Part shown: positions 8,401-16,574 of the stretch, one piece after another
How positions within the stretch are numbered: the first letter of the stretch is position 1
Layout: each line of letters begins with the position of its first letter
NCBI GenBank assembly: GCA_964221845.1
Contig: CAXPZW010000055.1
Coordinates: forward strand, 62,001-126,000
Source: CAXPZW01 sp964221845
Lineage (GTDB): Bacteria > Bacteroidota > Bacteroidia > Flavobacteriales_D > Sanyastnellaceae
Reading direction: 5' to 3'
DNA length: 64,000 nucleotides
The notes under the pieces: generated by a model
What the model was told of the DNA's origin: nothing
What the model saw: only the letters and a program-made list of their open reading frames with translations
Database searches by the model: none
Made by a program: the position numbers and the translations under genes

Positions 8401-10690
8401 TGCCGTCTGCGTTCACGCAGCAATCGGTGTGGCAGATTTCATACACGCCGTCTTGGGTGAAACAGTAGTTCCAAAACTCACCGCTGTGGGTGGTAATCAC
8501 GGTGCCGTCGAGGGTGTCAGTGATCTCCCAAGTCGAGCAATCCAGGTCTGGATCCGGCGTGGGATCGGCAAACGCGTAGCAGCAGTTTGAAGTCGGATCA
8601 ATCGCAAAGGTGGGGTCAGGAGTACAACCGCAGTCCTGAGCATCCCAAATCAGGCACATGGACAAGGTGGTAAGGGTCCCGTCAGGGTTCACGCAGCAGT
8701 CCTGGTGGCAGATGGTCCAGGTGCCTGGCGTCAGGTCACACAGGGTAATGCTGGTACCGGTGTAGATATTGTCGGTACCGTCAGGACCGGTGATGATCCA
8801 ACGCTCGCAGCTGAGGCCCGAGGGGTTCAGGTCGACAATCTCGATGCAGCAATCGCCCAGATCAACGATCTCAAAAAAAGGGTCTGGTGTACACGGCTCG
8901 GTGCCGCACTCAATCACGATGTCTTTGCAGATCTGCACTTTGGACGCGCCGGTAGGATCGTCGCAGCATTCTACGGTCAAGCACACGGTGTACACGCCGT
9001 CGGCTGCGTACATGTGGGTGGGCGAAGCGAGGGTTGAGGTGTTGCCATCGCCAAAGTCCCAGGTGTAGCACAGGCTGGTGCCTGGAGCGGCAACGGTCAG
9101 GTCTTGGAAGAACACTTGGCCGCAGATGTCGGGATCAAGAACATAGTCCCAGTCCATAGAAAACTGGCAGTCTGGGTCTTGGATGGAACCGCAAGGGTTC
9201 TCAGCTTGCGTTGAGCCGATTTCAATCAGGACACCACTTACTTCGTCTACAATACCAGATTGGATGAAGGTCACGTCTTCCGAAATCCAGCTTTCGGTGA
9301 AGAACGAAATGCCAAGCGGCTCTTGCTCACAAGGGTTTTGCCCCACCAAATCGGTTTCGATGGCTTCGAGCTCGTATGGGTCGGTAAGCGCATCAAAGCG
9401 GAAGGCGTTGAGCACGTAGCCGGTACCGTCGCCTTTGGGGTGCGCCATTTCTGGGTAGAGCACGCGGGGCTGTTGGCCGGCTGAGAACGAATCGTAGATG
9501 TCCGAAGAGTTGGAGTAGCCCGATGAAGGCACCGGGTAGGTGTGTTGCCAGTTGATGCTGGTACCCGCCAGGTTCACGTTCAACATGAACGGGAACGAAC
9601 CTGAAATGGAAATGGGGTTGCCCTCTGCATCAAAGCCGTTGGCGAAAGCGTCACGGATCAAACCGGCCACCGTCAGCGAGGTGCCCGACGGGTCCATGTG
9701 CAAGCTGTAGCCCGCAGTGTTGGAGTAGTTGCCGTTGATGAAGGTCATCGACTCAGGCAGGCGCACCAGAGCGGCTGCACTTGCGTCGTACGCGCTGATG
9801 GCAAAGCAGTGGGTCTCGCTCAGGTTCACCAGTTGGTAAATGCGATCTCCGGCTGCGTCGTACACCGCGCTGCTGGCAATGTTGTACTCGCCGTTGGGAG
9901 CCGTATCGTAGTGGTAGCCTTCGTCCCAAATCAGGTTGCCCGCGTAGTCGAACTTGGCCGCGTAGGCATTCTGTCCGCCAAAGCCGTTCACCGAACCGCT
10001 CAGGAAAAAGCCCTGACCGGGCAGCTCAATGCCGTTGCTGAGCAAGTCAAAATCGTTGCTGAACAACGGAGTAGAGTCAATGAAGCGTGACCAGGTGACC
10101 GTCAGCGAGGCCTGGTCGATCAGCGCTACAAAGCCCTGCTTTTGGTCGGTGTTGTCGAAGCCTTGGGCTACAAAACCGGTGACCAAGTAGGCCGGGTCCG
10201 GAGTTTCAGCTGGGCTCACGTGCAGCACCGAGGTGTGCACCCAACCCGCAGCAATCAGCTCTAGGTAGTTGGCCATGCCGCCACCGTCGCTCACAAAGCC
10301 GAGCACACCGGTGTTGCCCGCCGCACCTTCAAAGATACCACCGAAGTAGTAGTTGTTGGTGCCCGAGGCCGCAAGGGTGTTGAACGGATCTTGGTCGATG
10401 TGGAAGGCGCGTACAGGAATGTTGTTGGCCTGCACTTTGGCCGATTCCCACACCAGGTTGCCCGCGTCATCCACTTCTTGGAAGTGTGCCGCGTTCAAGC
10501 CCGATGCGAAGATGGTACCCGCTTGGACGGTGTTGCCACCGGTGTACGCTTCCGCGACCGAGTTGTGGTCGTGGTTCGCGCCGGGGTACAAGAAAGAATT
10601 CTGGTAGATCTGGGCGGTAGAAAGGCTCGTACAACAACACCACACAAGGGCGAAGAGGAGCCACGCCCGAAACAGCGTGAAGGGTTTCAT
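5489..10690 (-). CDS. Giant Cys-rich PKD-repeat secreted protein with dockerin-like tail
   Basis: 1733 aa. A signal peptide (MKPFTLFRAWLLFALVWCCC...STAQ) is followed by about 450 residues of propeller-like sequence (GNLIWDEGYHYD, YLVTGFVAQG) with almost no Cys. From about residue 455 to 1690 there are tandem PKD-like modules (CYTWDFGDGNTST, CFFWSFGDGTTSTEENATHT) alternating with modules of the pattern D-C-C-Y-A-F-A-D-x-T-P-D-P...C-x-W...C...C-H-T-D-C-C. I count about 125-130 Cys, many as CC pairs (YCCDDP, VFCCD). The last 30 residues (CPEDVNHDGYIGVSDLLQVL, then GKF and terminal Cys) look like a single EF-hand/dockerin-type calcium loop. No standard type IX tail is visible. Likely exported and disulfide-stabilised, an adhesin or matrix protein; function is inference. 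Confidence 0.85.
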   Translation of the reverse strand: MKPFTLFRAWLLFALVWCCCTSLSTAQIYQNSFLYPGANHDHNSVAEAYTGGNTVQAGTIFASGLNAAHFQEVDDAGNLVWESAKVQANNIPVRAFHIDQDPFNTLAASGTNNYYFGGIFEGAAGNTGVLGFVSDGGGMANYLELIAAGWVHTSVLHVSPAETPDPAYLVTGFVAQGFDNTDQKQGFVALIDQASLTVTWSRFIDSTPLFSNDFDLLSNGIELPGQGFFLSGSVNGFGGQNAYAAKFDYAGNLIWDEGYHYDTAPNGEYNIASSAVYDAAGDRIYQLVNLSETHCFAISAYDASAAALVRLPESMTFINGNYSNTAGYSLHMDPSGTSLTVAGLIRDAFANGFDAEGNPISISGSFPFMLNVNLAGTSINWQHTYPVPSSGYSNSSDIYDSFSAGQQPRVLYPEMAHPKGDGTGYVLNAFRFDALTDPYELEAIETDLVGQNPCEQEPLGISFFTESWISEDVTFIQSGIVDEVSGVLIEIGSTQAENPCGSIQDPDCQFSMDWDYVLDPDICGQVFFQDLTVAAPGTSLCYTWDFGDGNTSTLASPTHMYAADGVYTVCLTVECCDDPTGASKVQICKDIVIECGTEPCTPDPFFEIVDLGDCCIEIVDLNPSGLSCERWIITGPDGTDNIYTGTSITLCDLTPGTWTICHQDCCVNPDGTLTTLSMCLIWDAQDCGCTPDPTFAIDPTSNCCYAFADPTPDPDLDCSTWEITDTLDGTVITTHSGEFWNYCFTQDGVYEICHTDCCVNADGTLTYATDCQTLTIEGCGGCTPDAFFVIDPMADCCYAFADPTPDPDLDCDVWEVYDAAGNLIGSSTGDYYEFCFEQDGTYTVCYTDCCQDATGLLTYETHCEQIVVEGCGCEPYDLVAEPLLSAITFLSCESMTLALSIAPADGYCIDVIFDGVVYTAAYDATQSLFLVTFPTPCPGDYQAQVVIYCCDDPTVAVTTSVELTLDHECCCDVQPELLVTNEGCVYTFTLVNNGITPADELCAYVDVLGGVVPLSDATWTVDFGDNCENGYGVCYDVFCCDSTTAYDPTAGTIICVDYLLECCCTPDPAFAVDPIGDCCYAFADLTPDPNSDCSTWEIRDTLTGALVTAGNGEFFEFCFTSNGVYEVCHTDCCIHTDGTVHYATSCQSLVVENCGCDLPNADEMGLVLVDSDTNCNTWGACVTLPAGSDPTQYCIDWYWGDGTVQTESAAFCPLHTYDCNGAYEVCAHIYCCDDPTNVVVLCGGVEVNCPCTLPQVDFGVTVNDDCTATATLFGTGSEVCPDDICYNWTVIEPGVGVIVTGTGADFTFPGDGTYQICLDVFCCIDNTIGYSLCQLVTVDCPCELPTDLGLDVVYSGTECKQIGVCVTGGGSDLCVDYIWGDGTSQSEILDFCPIHTYACSGVYELCAEVYCCDNPDVRVTLCETVVIECPCDLPSNVDFTLVYNDDCTVTPVVALPEDPCDNICYEWHSPQAGVVFDPITGTFSFPGSGAYTVCLDVFCCDGSGLGYTICQDVQINCPCDLPSSIGFDPIVDGCTVNPNLWYTDDYTGPLCFFWSFGDGTTSTEENATHTYTASGTYTICLTVSCCDDPAGASSITVCQEVTVNCDCPQPCELYPAFNALMDPITVETGCCMQFYNNSMAGPHTTITGYLWDFGDGATSTDANPFHCFLNGPGAYTVCLTVFGSSPEGECAQTFCFTFNCDCEDTCPEDVNHDGYIGVSDLLQVLGKFQQQCP

Positions 10691-10832
10691 AATAAGATCG
10701 GTTTGGTTGATAGTAATTGGTTGACCGACACAAACATGGCCCGGAAGTCACATCCTGGAGGGGGTCATTTTGCCTGAGGGGAACCTGTGTGAGAATTCGG
10801 TCGGGCGTTTGAGAATTCGGGGAACGAGATTC

Positions 10833-11109
10833 AGTGCAAGTGGAAGTGCAAGCGGTTAGTGCAAGCGGTTAGTGCAAGCGGTTAGTGCAAGGGGTTAGTG
10901 CAAGGGGAGTTAAGAGTGAAGAGTGCTATTTGCAGGTGTACGAGGGGTGGGTAAGGGGGCTTGGGCCGTTGTGGAGAAAGCGGACGCGGAAGGAGTGTAT
11001 TCGCTGCGCTCAGCGTCGCGTAAACGCGACACTACCCGATCGACGAACACCACCACCATCGAACAGGCAACAGCCTTGCACTAAAACCTTGCACTTGCAC
11101 TTCCACTCC
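10833..11109. repeat. Intergenic 13-bp-unit repeat element, copy B
   Basis: Six AGTGCAAG cores start at 10833, 10845, 10858, 10871, 10884 and 10897 (period 12-13). The opposite flank carries CTTGCACT at 11075, 11088 and 11094. The interior includes the palindromes CGCTGCGCTCAGCG and GTCGCGTAAACGCGAC, and a stretch (CGACACTACCCGATCGACGA) alignable with the reverse complement of copy A. It lies between divergent genes; the small frames inside are not convincing. Confidence 0.7.
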
Positions 11110-11120
11110 CCAGTGGGGCA

Positions 11121-11152
11121 AACAAAAACGCCCGGTGATCTTCCGGGCGTTT
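11121..11152 (-). terminator. Terminator between divergent genes
   Basis: AAACGCCCGG (11126-11135) pairs perfectly with CCGGGCGTTT (11143-11152); on the minus strand it is followed by TTTTTGTTTG. No annotated minus gene ends here, so it implies an unannotated short transcript from 11153-11447. Confidence 0.65.
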
Positions 11153-11290
11153 CTGAGTTGTTGTCGTTGAGAGAAATCCGTGGGTGTTCGCTGTTAGGGG
11201 AGCGAACGTCGTCTTTCAGAGTGGCGTCGGGTTCCGTTGAGCCGTTTGCCAGAAGTGTTTAACCTTATACCAAATCGTGTCGCATTGACA
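11121..11290 (-). ncRNA. Possible small RNA upstream of the S9 peptidase
   Basis: A gene-free stretch ending in a good minus-strand terminator. It contains a perfect 7-bp hairpin, GTTCGCT (11186-11192) with AGCGAAC (11201-11207), ahead of it. No promoter was identified, the 5' end is a guess, and no family is recognised. Confidence 0.25.
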
Positions 11291-11447
11291 AGTCAAACAT
11301 ACCGCAGTACTTCCGTTGGATTTGGGTCATTGAGAATCCGGTGCGTTTGAATGAGTAAATGGCAATTCGGGCAGGAATTCAGCAGCGCTCGGATGCGCAG
11401 ACCTTACAGGATTGGTACTTTCGCCGGTGACCAAATTCGTCGGTACT

Positions 11448-13268
11448 ATGGCTGCATCAGTCCGTTCTTACGCGTTGGAAGACTTCTTCCGCAACCCCGA
11501 AAAATCCGGTTTTCAAATCTCTCCTGAAGGTGGCTACCTGTCCTTCATGGCCCCGTACGAGAACCGTATGAACCTGTTCGTGCGTCCATCGGCGGGCGAT
11601 GAGGCGGTGCGCATCACTTCGGTGACCGACCGCGATTTGTCTGGATATGCCTGGGCGAGTGAAGGACGCTTGCTCTACCTAAAAGACAACGGCGGGGACG
11701 AGAACTTTGCCCTCTACGGCGTAGACCCCGACGGCCAAAACGACACCCCACTCACCCTGTTTGACGAAGTGCGCACCCAGCTCATTGACGATTTGGAAGG
11801 CGACGACGATCACGTCCTGGTGGGCCTCAACAAACGCGTGGCGCAAGTCTTTGACCCGTACCGCCTGAACGTCCACACCGGCGAGCTCACCCTGCTTGCC
11901 GAAAATCCGGGCAACATCTCCGCTTGGGTGACCGACCACGAAGGTGTACTGCGCATGGCGGTCACCACAGACGGAGTCAACACCGGCCTGCTGCACCGCG
12001 CCACCGAAAACGACGACTGGCAAGAACTCTTTTCGCTGAACTTCAAGGAGACCCTTTCTCCCCTGTTCTTCACCTTCGACAACACCGACTTTTACGCCGC
12101 AAGCAATTTGGGGCGGGACAAGACCGCCATCATCCGCTTCAACATCGCCGAAAACAAGGAAGCCGAAGTGCTCTTTGAAAGCGACGAGGCCGACGTATCC
12201 AACCTCAACTACTCGCGCAAGCGCAAGGTGCTGACCTCCATCACCTACGCCACCGACCGCCGCAAACGCGTGTTCCTGGACGACCACACCGAGCAGCTCT
12301 ACACACGCTTGGAATCGGCCTTTCCTGCGCACGAGGTGGTGATCTCGGGCGCCAACAAGGAGGAGAACAAATTCATCATCCGCACCTACTCGGACCGCAC
12401 GCTCGGGGCCTACCACTTTTACGACCTGGAAGCAGACACCCTGCAGTTGATCGAAGAGGTATCGCCTTGGCTCAACGAGGACGACCTCAGCCCGATGCAA
12501 ACGGTGCACTACACCTCGCGCGATGGGTTGCGCATTCAAGGGTACCTCACCCTTCCTGTGGGGCAAGGGGACGGTCCTTTCCCGGTGGTGGTCAACCCGC
12601 ACGGCGGACCGTGGGCCCGTGATGCATGGGGCTTCAACCCCGAGGTGCAATTCCTGGCCAACCGTGGGTATGCGGTACTGCAAATGAACTTCCGCGGCTC
12701 GGTGGGCTTTGGCCGCGCGTTTTGGGAAGCGAGCTTCAAGCAATGGGGCCGCACCATGCAAGACGACATCACCGACGGCGTGCATTGGCTCATCGAACAA
12801 GGCATTGCCGACCCCAAGCGGGTGGGCATTTACGGCGGCTCATACGGTGGGTACGCGACCCTGGCCGGGCTCTGCTTCACTCCAGACCTGTATGCCTGCG
12901 GCGTGGATTACGTGGGGGTATCGAACCTGTTCACCTTCATGAAGACCATTCCCCCGTACTGGGAGCCCTACCTGGAAATGATGTACGAGATGGTGGGCCA
13001 CCCCGAGGAGGAAAAGGACCTGATGGCCGCCGCCTCACCGGTACTGCACGCCGATAAAATCACGGCTCCATTGCTGGTAGCACAAGGCGCAAAAGACCCG
13101 CGTGTGAACGTGGACGAATCGGACCAAATGGTGGAAGCCATGCGCCAGCGCGGCGTGGAGGTGGAATACCTGGTGGAGCCCGAAGAAGGCCACGGCTTCC
13201 GCAACGAGGAGAACCGCTTCAAGTTCTACCGCGCCATGGAGCGCTTCCTGGGCGAGCACTTGGCTTAA
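11448..13268 (+). CDS. S9-family prolyl oligopeptidase-like peptidase
   Basis: About 606 aa, no signal peptide, so probably cytoplasmic. The N-terminal two thirds are beta-propeller repeats (YLKDNGGDENFALYGVDPDG, VLVGLNKR). The C-terminal alpha/beta hydrolase has the nucleophile elbow GGSYGGYA (Ser465), Asp550 in AQGAKDPRVNV and His582 in EEGHGF, plus the oxyanion-region motif NPHGGPWARD. This matches dipeptidyl/acylaminoacyl peptidases of MEROPS S9, which release di- or oligopeptides. The ATG at 11448 (MAASVRSYALEDFF) is chosen; an upstream start at 11412 would add 12 residues lying over a -7-like box (TACTTTCG, 11416). It is monocistronic, with no clear terminator in the 70 bases after it. 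Confidence 0.92.
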   Translation: MAASVRSYALEDFFRNPEKSGFQISPEGGYLSFMAPYENRMNLFVRPSAGDEAVRITSVTDRDLSGYAWASEGRLLYLKDNGGDENFALYGVDPDGQNDTPLTLFDEVRTQLIDDLEGDDDHVLVGLNKRVAQVFDPYRLNVHTGELTLLAENPGNISAWVTDHEGVLRMAVTTDGVNTGLLHRATENDDWQELFSLNFKETLSPLFFTFDNTDFYAASNLGRDKTAIIRFNIAENKEAEVLFESDEADVSNLNYSRKRKVLTSITYATDRRKRVFLDDHTEQLYTRLESAFPAHEVVISGANKEENKFIIRTYSDRTLGAYHFYDLEADTLQLIEEVSPWLNEDDLSPMQTVHYTSRDGLRIQGYLTLPVGQGDGPFPVVVNPHGGPWARDAWGFNPEVQFLANRGYAVLQMNFRGSVGFGRAFWEASFKQWGRTMQDDITDGVHWLIEQGIADPKRVGIYGGSYGGYATLAGLCFTPDLYACGVDYVGVSNLFTFMKTIPPYWEPYLEMMYEMVGHPEEEKDLMAAASPVLHADKITAPLLVAQGAKDPRVNVDESDQMVEAMRQRGVEVEYLVEPEEGHGFRNEENRFKFYRAMERFLGEHLA

Positions 13269-13341
13269 AGTCGCACCACAACTCCTCTACCTGTTGGTCT
13301 CAGCGCGAGTCAGGGGTTCTCAAGTGTGCATGCACGGCCAT

Positions 13342-14742
13342 TCACAACACAAGTGCAATGCCAAAAATCACCATCCCAGCTGCAAGCAAAAGCAGGGTGT
13401 AGGGTAAAATGTCCCGGGCTTTGAGGCCGGTAATGCTCAGCAACGGAAGCGCCCAGAATGGCTGCAACATGTTGGTGAGCTGATCGCCATAGGCCATGGC
13501 CAAGATGCTCTTGTTGAGCGGCACACCCAGTTGTGTGGCCGATTCGATGATGATGGGCCCTTGTACGGCCCACTGCCCGCCCCCACTGGGCACAAACACA
13601 TTGACCAGCCCAGCACTGAAAAAGGTAATGAGCGGATAGATGCCCGGTGCGCCGTCGGCCAGTTCCACAAAAAAGGCGCTGATGCCTCCAATCATGCCCG
13701 AGCTCTTCATGAGTGCCAGGATGCCAAAGTACAGCGGGAACTGCACCAAGATGCCCGAAGCACCGCCAATGGCGCTATCCAAGGCTTTGAAAAAGGACAC
13801 AAACCGCCCGTGCAGCACCAAAGCTGTACCGAGGAGTGCAGTATTGATCCAGTTGGGATTCAGCCATTTCAGCGGGTAGGCGCCTTGGTTGAGGTAGGCC
13901 TTGTAGACCATCAAGCCCAACACAGCCGCTCCTACTCCGATGCACAGGGCTTTGGAAAAATCCAGCTTCTCGGCGGCGTAGCCTTCCGGTTCAGGCAAAG
14001 CGGGTTGACCTTGGACGTCTGGGAGCGCGGTGGTTTTCTTAGAGCGCTTGCCTAGCCACCCCATCAGTGCTGGCAGTGCAAGCAACAACACCAGTGAAAG
14101 GGTCAGGTTGAACGGCGAAAACACCGTCTCGGCAAACGTCATGGATTCCGGCAGGGCGGCCACTTGTGCCTCGGTGAGACCGGTTCCGGTGGCCATGGTG
14201 CGGATATTCCCAGACTCCACCACCTTGATCAGCGAGGAGCCCGAAATACCGCCATGCCACACCATGAGTCCGGCATAGCCACAGGCCCCAATGAGTGCGT
14301 AGTTCAAAGAAGACCCTGCGCGAGAGGCCGCCTCCCCCACCTTGCGCGCCAGTACTGCGCCCACAATCAGTCCGAGTCCCCAATTCACCCAGGCCACAGA
14401 GATGGTCACCGCGGTGACCACCAGTGCCGCCGTGGCCGATGAATGCGCCACCCGGCCCGAGACCAAGGAAAGCACCCGGTCCACCGGTTTACTCAAGGCC
14501 ACCGCATGGCCCAGCACCAGCATGAACATCATCTGGAACGCAAACACGATCAGCGGCGCGTTCCAAATGCCGTGGTACCAATCCACCGCCAAGGTGCTCG
14601 CATAGCGCGACAGCGAAACGCCAGCTGGGAGGGTGAAAAACAGGGCGCATACAAACACAAAAGCCGTCAACAAGACGGCAATTGTGAAGGGGGACGGCAG
14701 CACCGTCCGGAATGCGTGTACAAACCTATCGGCGAACTTCAC
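13342..14742 (-). CDS. atoE: AtoE-type short-chain fatty acid transporter
   Basis: 466 aa, highly hydrophobic with about 11-12 membrane segments. The sequence follows the TIGR00366/AtoE family: a start of FVHAFRTVLPSPFTIAVLL, the VNWGLGLIVGAVLARKVGE motif, YALIGACGYAGLMVWHGGIS and FVPSGGGQWAVQGPI near the C-terminus. The family imports short-chain fatty acids such as acetoacetate or butyrate in the inner membrane; the actual substrate here is inference. The start is GTG (14742), 3 bases after the stop of the DUF3127 gene, so the two are probably co-transcribed. Length is normal for the family. Confidence 0.88.
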   Translation of the reverse strand: MKFADRFVHAFRTVLPSPFTIAVLLTAFVFVCALFFTLPAGVSLSRYASTLAVDWYHGIWNAPLIVFAFQMMFMLVLGHAVALSKPVDRVLSLVSGRVAHSSATAALVVTAVTISVAWVNWGLGLIVGAVLARKVGEAASRAGSSLNYALIGACGYAGLMVWHGGISGSSLIKVVESGNIRTMATGTGLTEAQVAALPESMTFAETVFSPFNLTLSLVLLLALPALMGWLGKRSKKTTALPDVQGQPALPEPEGYAAEKLDFSKALCIGVGAAVLGLMVYKAYLNQGAYPLKWLNPNWINTALLGTALVLHGRFVSFFKALDSAIGGASGILVQFPLYFGILALMKSSGMIGGISAFFVELADGAPGIYPLITFFSAGLVNVFVPSGGGQWAVQGPIIIESATQLGVPLNKSILAMAYGDQLTNMLQPFWALPLLSITGLKARDILPYTLLLLAAGMVIFGIALVL

Positions 14743-14745
14743 GGC

Positions 14746-15108
14746 TTAGAACGGAAGGTCGTCGTCGGCGGCTTCTTCGATGTCTACCGGCTTGATGGGA
14801 GGTAGCTCTTCGAATGCGGGTGGGCCTTCAACCGCAGCGTTTTGGCCTTGGGCCACGCCTTCGATTTTCCAAGCCACCAGGTTTACGTAGTACTTGCCTT
14901 GCCACTCGCTGCCGCGCAAGTCAAAGTGCACCACGAGCTCGTCGCCGGGGTTTTTCCCTTCGATGAGTTTCGTGCGGTCCTTCAGCAGTTCAAACTTGAG
15001 GTCCTGTGGGTATTGCTCTTGGGTGGTGATGACGAATTCACGCTTGGTGAAGCCACTGTCGAAGCGTTGCTCGTCCATGATGAGCTTGATCTTTCCGCGG
15101 ATGTCCAT
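14746..15108 (-). CDS. DUF3127 OB-fold-like protein
   Basis: 120 aa. The sequence MDIRGKIKLIMDEQRFDSGF then KREFVITTQEQYPQDLKFEL and WQGKYYVNLVAWKIEG is the DUF3127 signature, a small Bacteroidota family with an OB-like fold resembling single-strand DNA-binding proteins. The last 35 residues are acidic and Pro-rich and end DDDLPF, very like the acidic C-terminal tip of SSB that recruits repair proteins. This tip is seen in the sequence; the SSB-like role is inference. ATG start at 15108. Upstream of atoE with a 3-base gap. Confidence 0.85.
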   Translation of the reverse strand: MDIRGKIKLIMDEQRFDSGFTKREFVITTQEQYPQDLKFELLKDRTKLIEGKNPGDELVVHFDLRGSEWQGKYYVNLVAWKIEGVAQGQNAAVEGPPAFEELPPIKPVDIEEAADDDLPF

Positions 15109-15187
15109 GGGGAGGGTTTCTTAGTATTGGAAGATCGAAGATACGGTGGAATGCGCCGGGGGACAATGCAGTTTATCCACGGCTTAT

Positions 15188-16084
15188 TCACCCATTGTTA
15201 AACGCCAGCAGCGTCATCCACGCCTCGTCGACCTTGCCCTCGGCGAGCAAGTCCTTGGCGCGTTGGTGCAAGGTTTGTTCGAGCTTGGCGGGCTCGTCTT
15301 CGAGGTCCATGAACACCTCCGAGAGGTCGATCAGTTTGTACTCGTTGACGTCGGTCTCGTTGGGGAGCTCTTCCACATTTCCAAGCTGACCCAAATCGTT
15401 GCCCGAAAGGATGTCGCTGGAACGGATGTCTTCTGGAATCTGGTCCAAGCCAATGCCAATGGTGGTGATGGGCTTGGTGACCTCAAACATGGTATCGGCG
15501 TTGGCGCGGGTGTACCAGTTGGCCCCGTTGCGCGCCACCGTATCCAATTTGATGGGGTCGAGTTTGCCCTCGGGAGTAAGCAGGTTGTCGTGGATGTGGA
15601 AGCGTTGGACTTCGGCAATCACCAGTTGACCGGCGCCGCCGTTGTCTCCTAGAGAAATGACCTCGCGCACCGTGCACTCAAACTGCGCGGGCGACTCCTT
15701 CACACGGAAGGGCTTTACGGTTTCAGAAGCCACCGGCGTGAAGCCGGCCTTCTCAAACTCGTTCACGTCGGGGGCATACGGGCTTGAGGCCAACGACATT
15801 TGGTGCACCATGGGGTAGTTCACGATGTTGATCACCACCTCGGGCACTTCCAAGACGTTGTTGAGGGTGTCCTTGGTTTTGCCCGTGCGGCCACTGCGCG
15901 CAGGGCTGAAAATCATCACCGGCGGGCGCGAAGAAAACACGTTGAAAAAGCTGAACGGTGCCAAGTTGGGGATGCCCTCCTTGTCTACCGTTGAAGCAAA
16001 CGCAATGGGGCGTGGAGATACGGCGGTCAACAGAAAGCCGTGCACCTCCGGGATGCTCATTTCGCTGGGGGTGAACGATGCCAT
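15188..16084 (-). CDS. Flavin reductase-like FMN-binding split-barrel protein
   Basis: 298 aa. The N-terminal half is a flavin-reductase-like split barrel: VHGFLLTAVSPRPIAFASTV, DKEGIPNLAPFSFFNVFSS and RPPVMIFSPA are the conserved FMN/NAD(P)H contact region, followed by VINIVNYPMVHQMSLASSPY. The C-terminal 100 residues are acidic and family-specific. Members reduce free flavin or carry FMN for an unknown reduction; substrate unknown. The ATG at 16084 (MASFTPSEMSIPEV) sits 1 base after the purE stop, so it is translationally linked to purE. The longer frame start (16108) lies inside purE and is rejected. Confidence 0.88.
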   Translation of the reverse strand: MASFTPSEMSIPEVHGFLLTAVSPRPIAFASTVDKEGIPNLAPFSFFNVFSSRPPVMIFSPARSGRTGKTKDTLNNVLEVPEVVINIVNYPMVHQMSLASSPYAPDVNEFEKAGFTPVASETVKPFRVKESPAQFECTVREVISLGDNGGAGQLVIAEVQRFHIHDNLLTPEGKLDPIKLDTVARNGANWYTRANADTMFEVTKPITTIGIGLDQIPEDIRSSDILSGNDLGQLGNVEELPNETDVNEYKLIDLSEVFMDLEDEPAKLEQTLHQRAKDLLAEGKVDEAWMTLLAFNNG

Positions 16085-16085
16085 G

Positions 16086-16574
16086 TTATGCCTTTTCGAC
16101 GTCTGCAATCGAGTCCATCACCTTGGCTTTGAGCCCTTCCTTGTAGGCGGCCACGCGGCCGCGTACGCCAGGGTCAGAAGCGCCAATGATTTGCGCCGCC
16201 AAGATGCCTGCGTTTTTGCCGCCATCCAGGGCAACTGTTGCTACGGGTACGCCGCTTGGCATTTGCAGAATGCTGAGCACGCTGTCCCACCCGTCGATCG
16301 AGTTGCTGCTCTTGACCGGCACTCCGATTACGGGGAGCGGTGTCAACGAAGCAGTCATGCCCGGCAAGTGCGCAGCGCCGCCGGCACCAGCAATGATCAC
16401 GCGCACGCCGCGGTCTGCGGCGGTGGTGGCGTATTCAAACATGCGTTCGGGGGTGCGGTGTGCACTTACCACGGTCATTTCTACCGAAACACCGAGTTCA
16501 CGCAGCACATCTGCTGCCGGTTGCATCACGGGCAAGTCCGACTTGGAACCCATGATAATGCCTACGTCTGCCAT
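16086..16574 (-). CDS. purE: N5-carboxyaminoimidazole ribonucleotide mutase
   Basis: 162 aa, class I PurE, converting N5-CAIR to CAIR in de novo purine synthesis (cytoplasm, octamer). Conserved motifs are GIIMGSKSDLPVM, SAHRTPERM, VIIAGAGGAAHLPGM, PVIGVPVKSS, GWDSVLSILQMPSGVPVATV and ALDGGKNAGILAAQIIG. The ATG at 16574 gives the canonical start. The neighbouring purK is not visible in this window. The 5' 77 bases overlap the end of the ParE-like toxin frame read on the same strand, so purE may be co-transcribed with the TA pair or have an internal promoter. Confidence 0.95.
   Translation of the reverse strand: MADVGIIMGSKSDLPVMQPAADVLRELGVSVEMTVVSAHRTPERMFEYATTAADRGVRVIIAGAGGAAHLPGMTASLTPLPVIGVPVKSSNSIDGWDSVLSILQMPSGVPVATVALDGGKNAGILAAQIIGASDPGVRGRVAAYKEGLKAKVMDSIADVEKA

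Noticed and set aside
10833..10904. CRISPR array from the repeated AGTGCAAG
   Set aside because: Spacers are only 4-5 bases with a 12-13-base period, and no cas genes are present.
10885..11262. 125-aa frame in the divergent region
   Set aside because: It runs through the 13-bp tandem units and a terminator; repetitive low-complexity translation.
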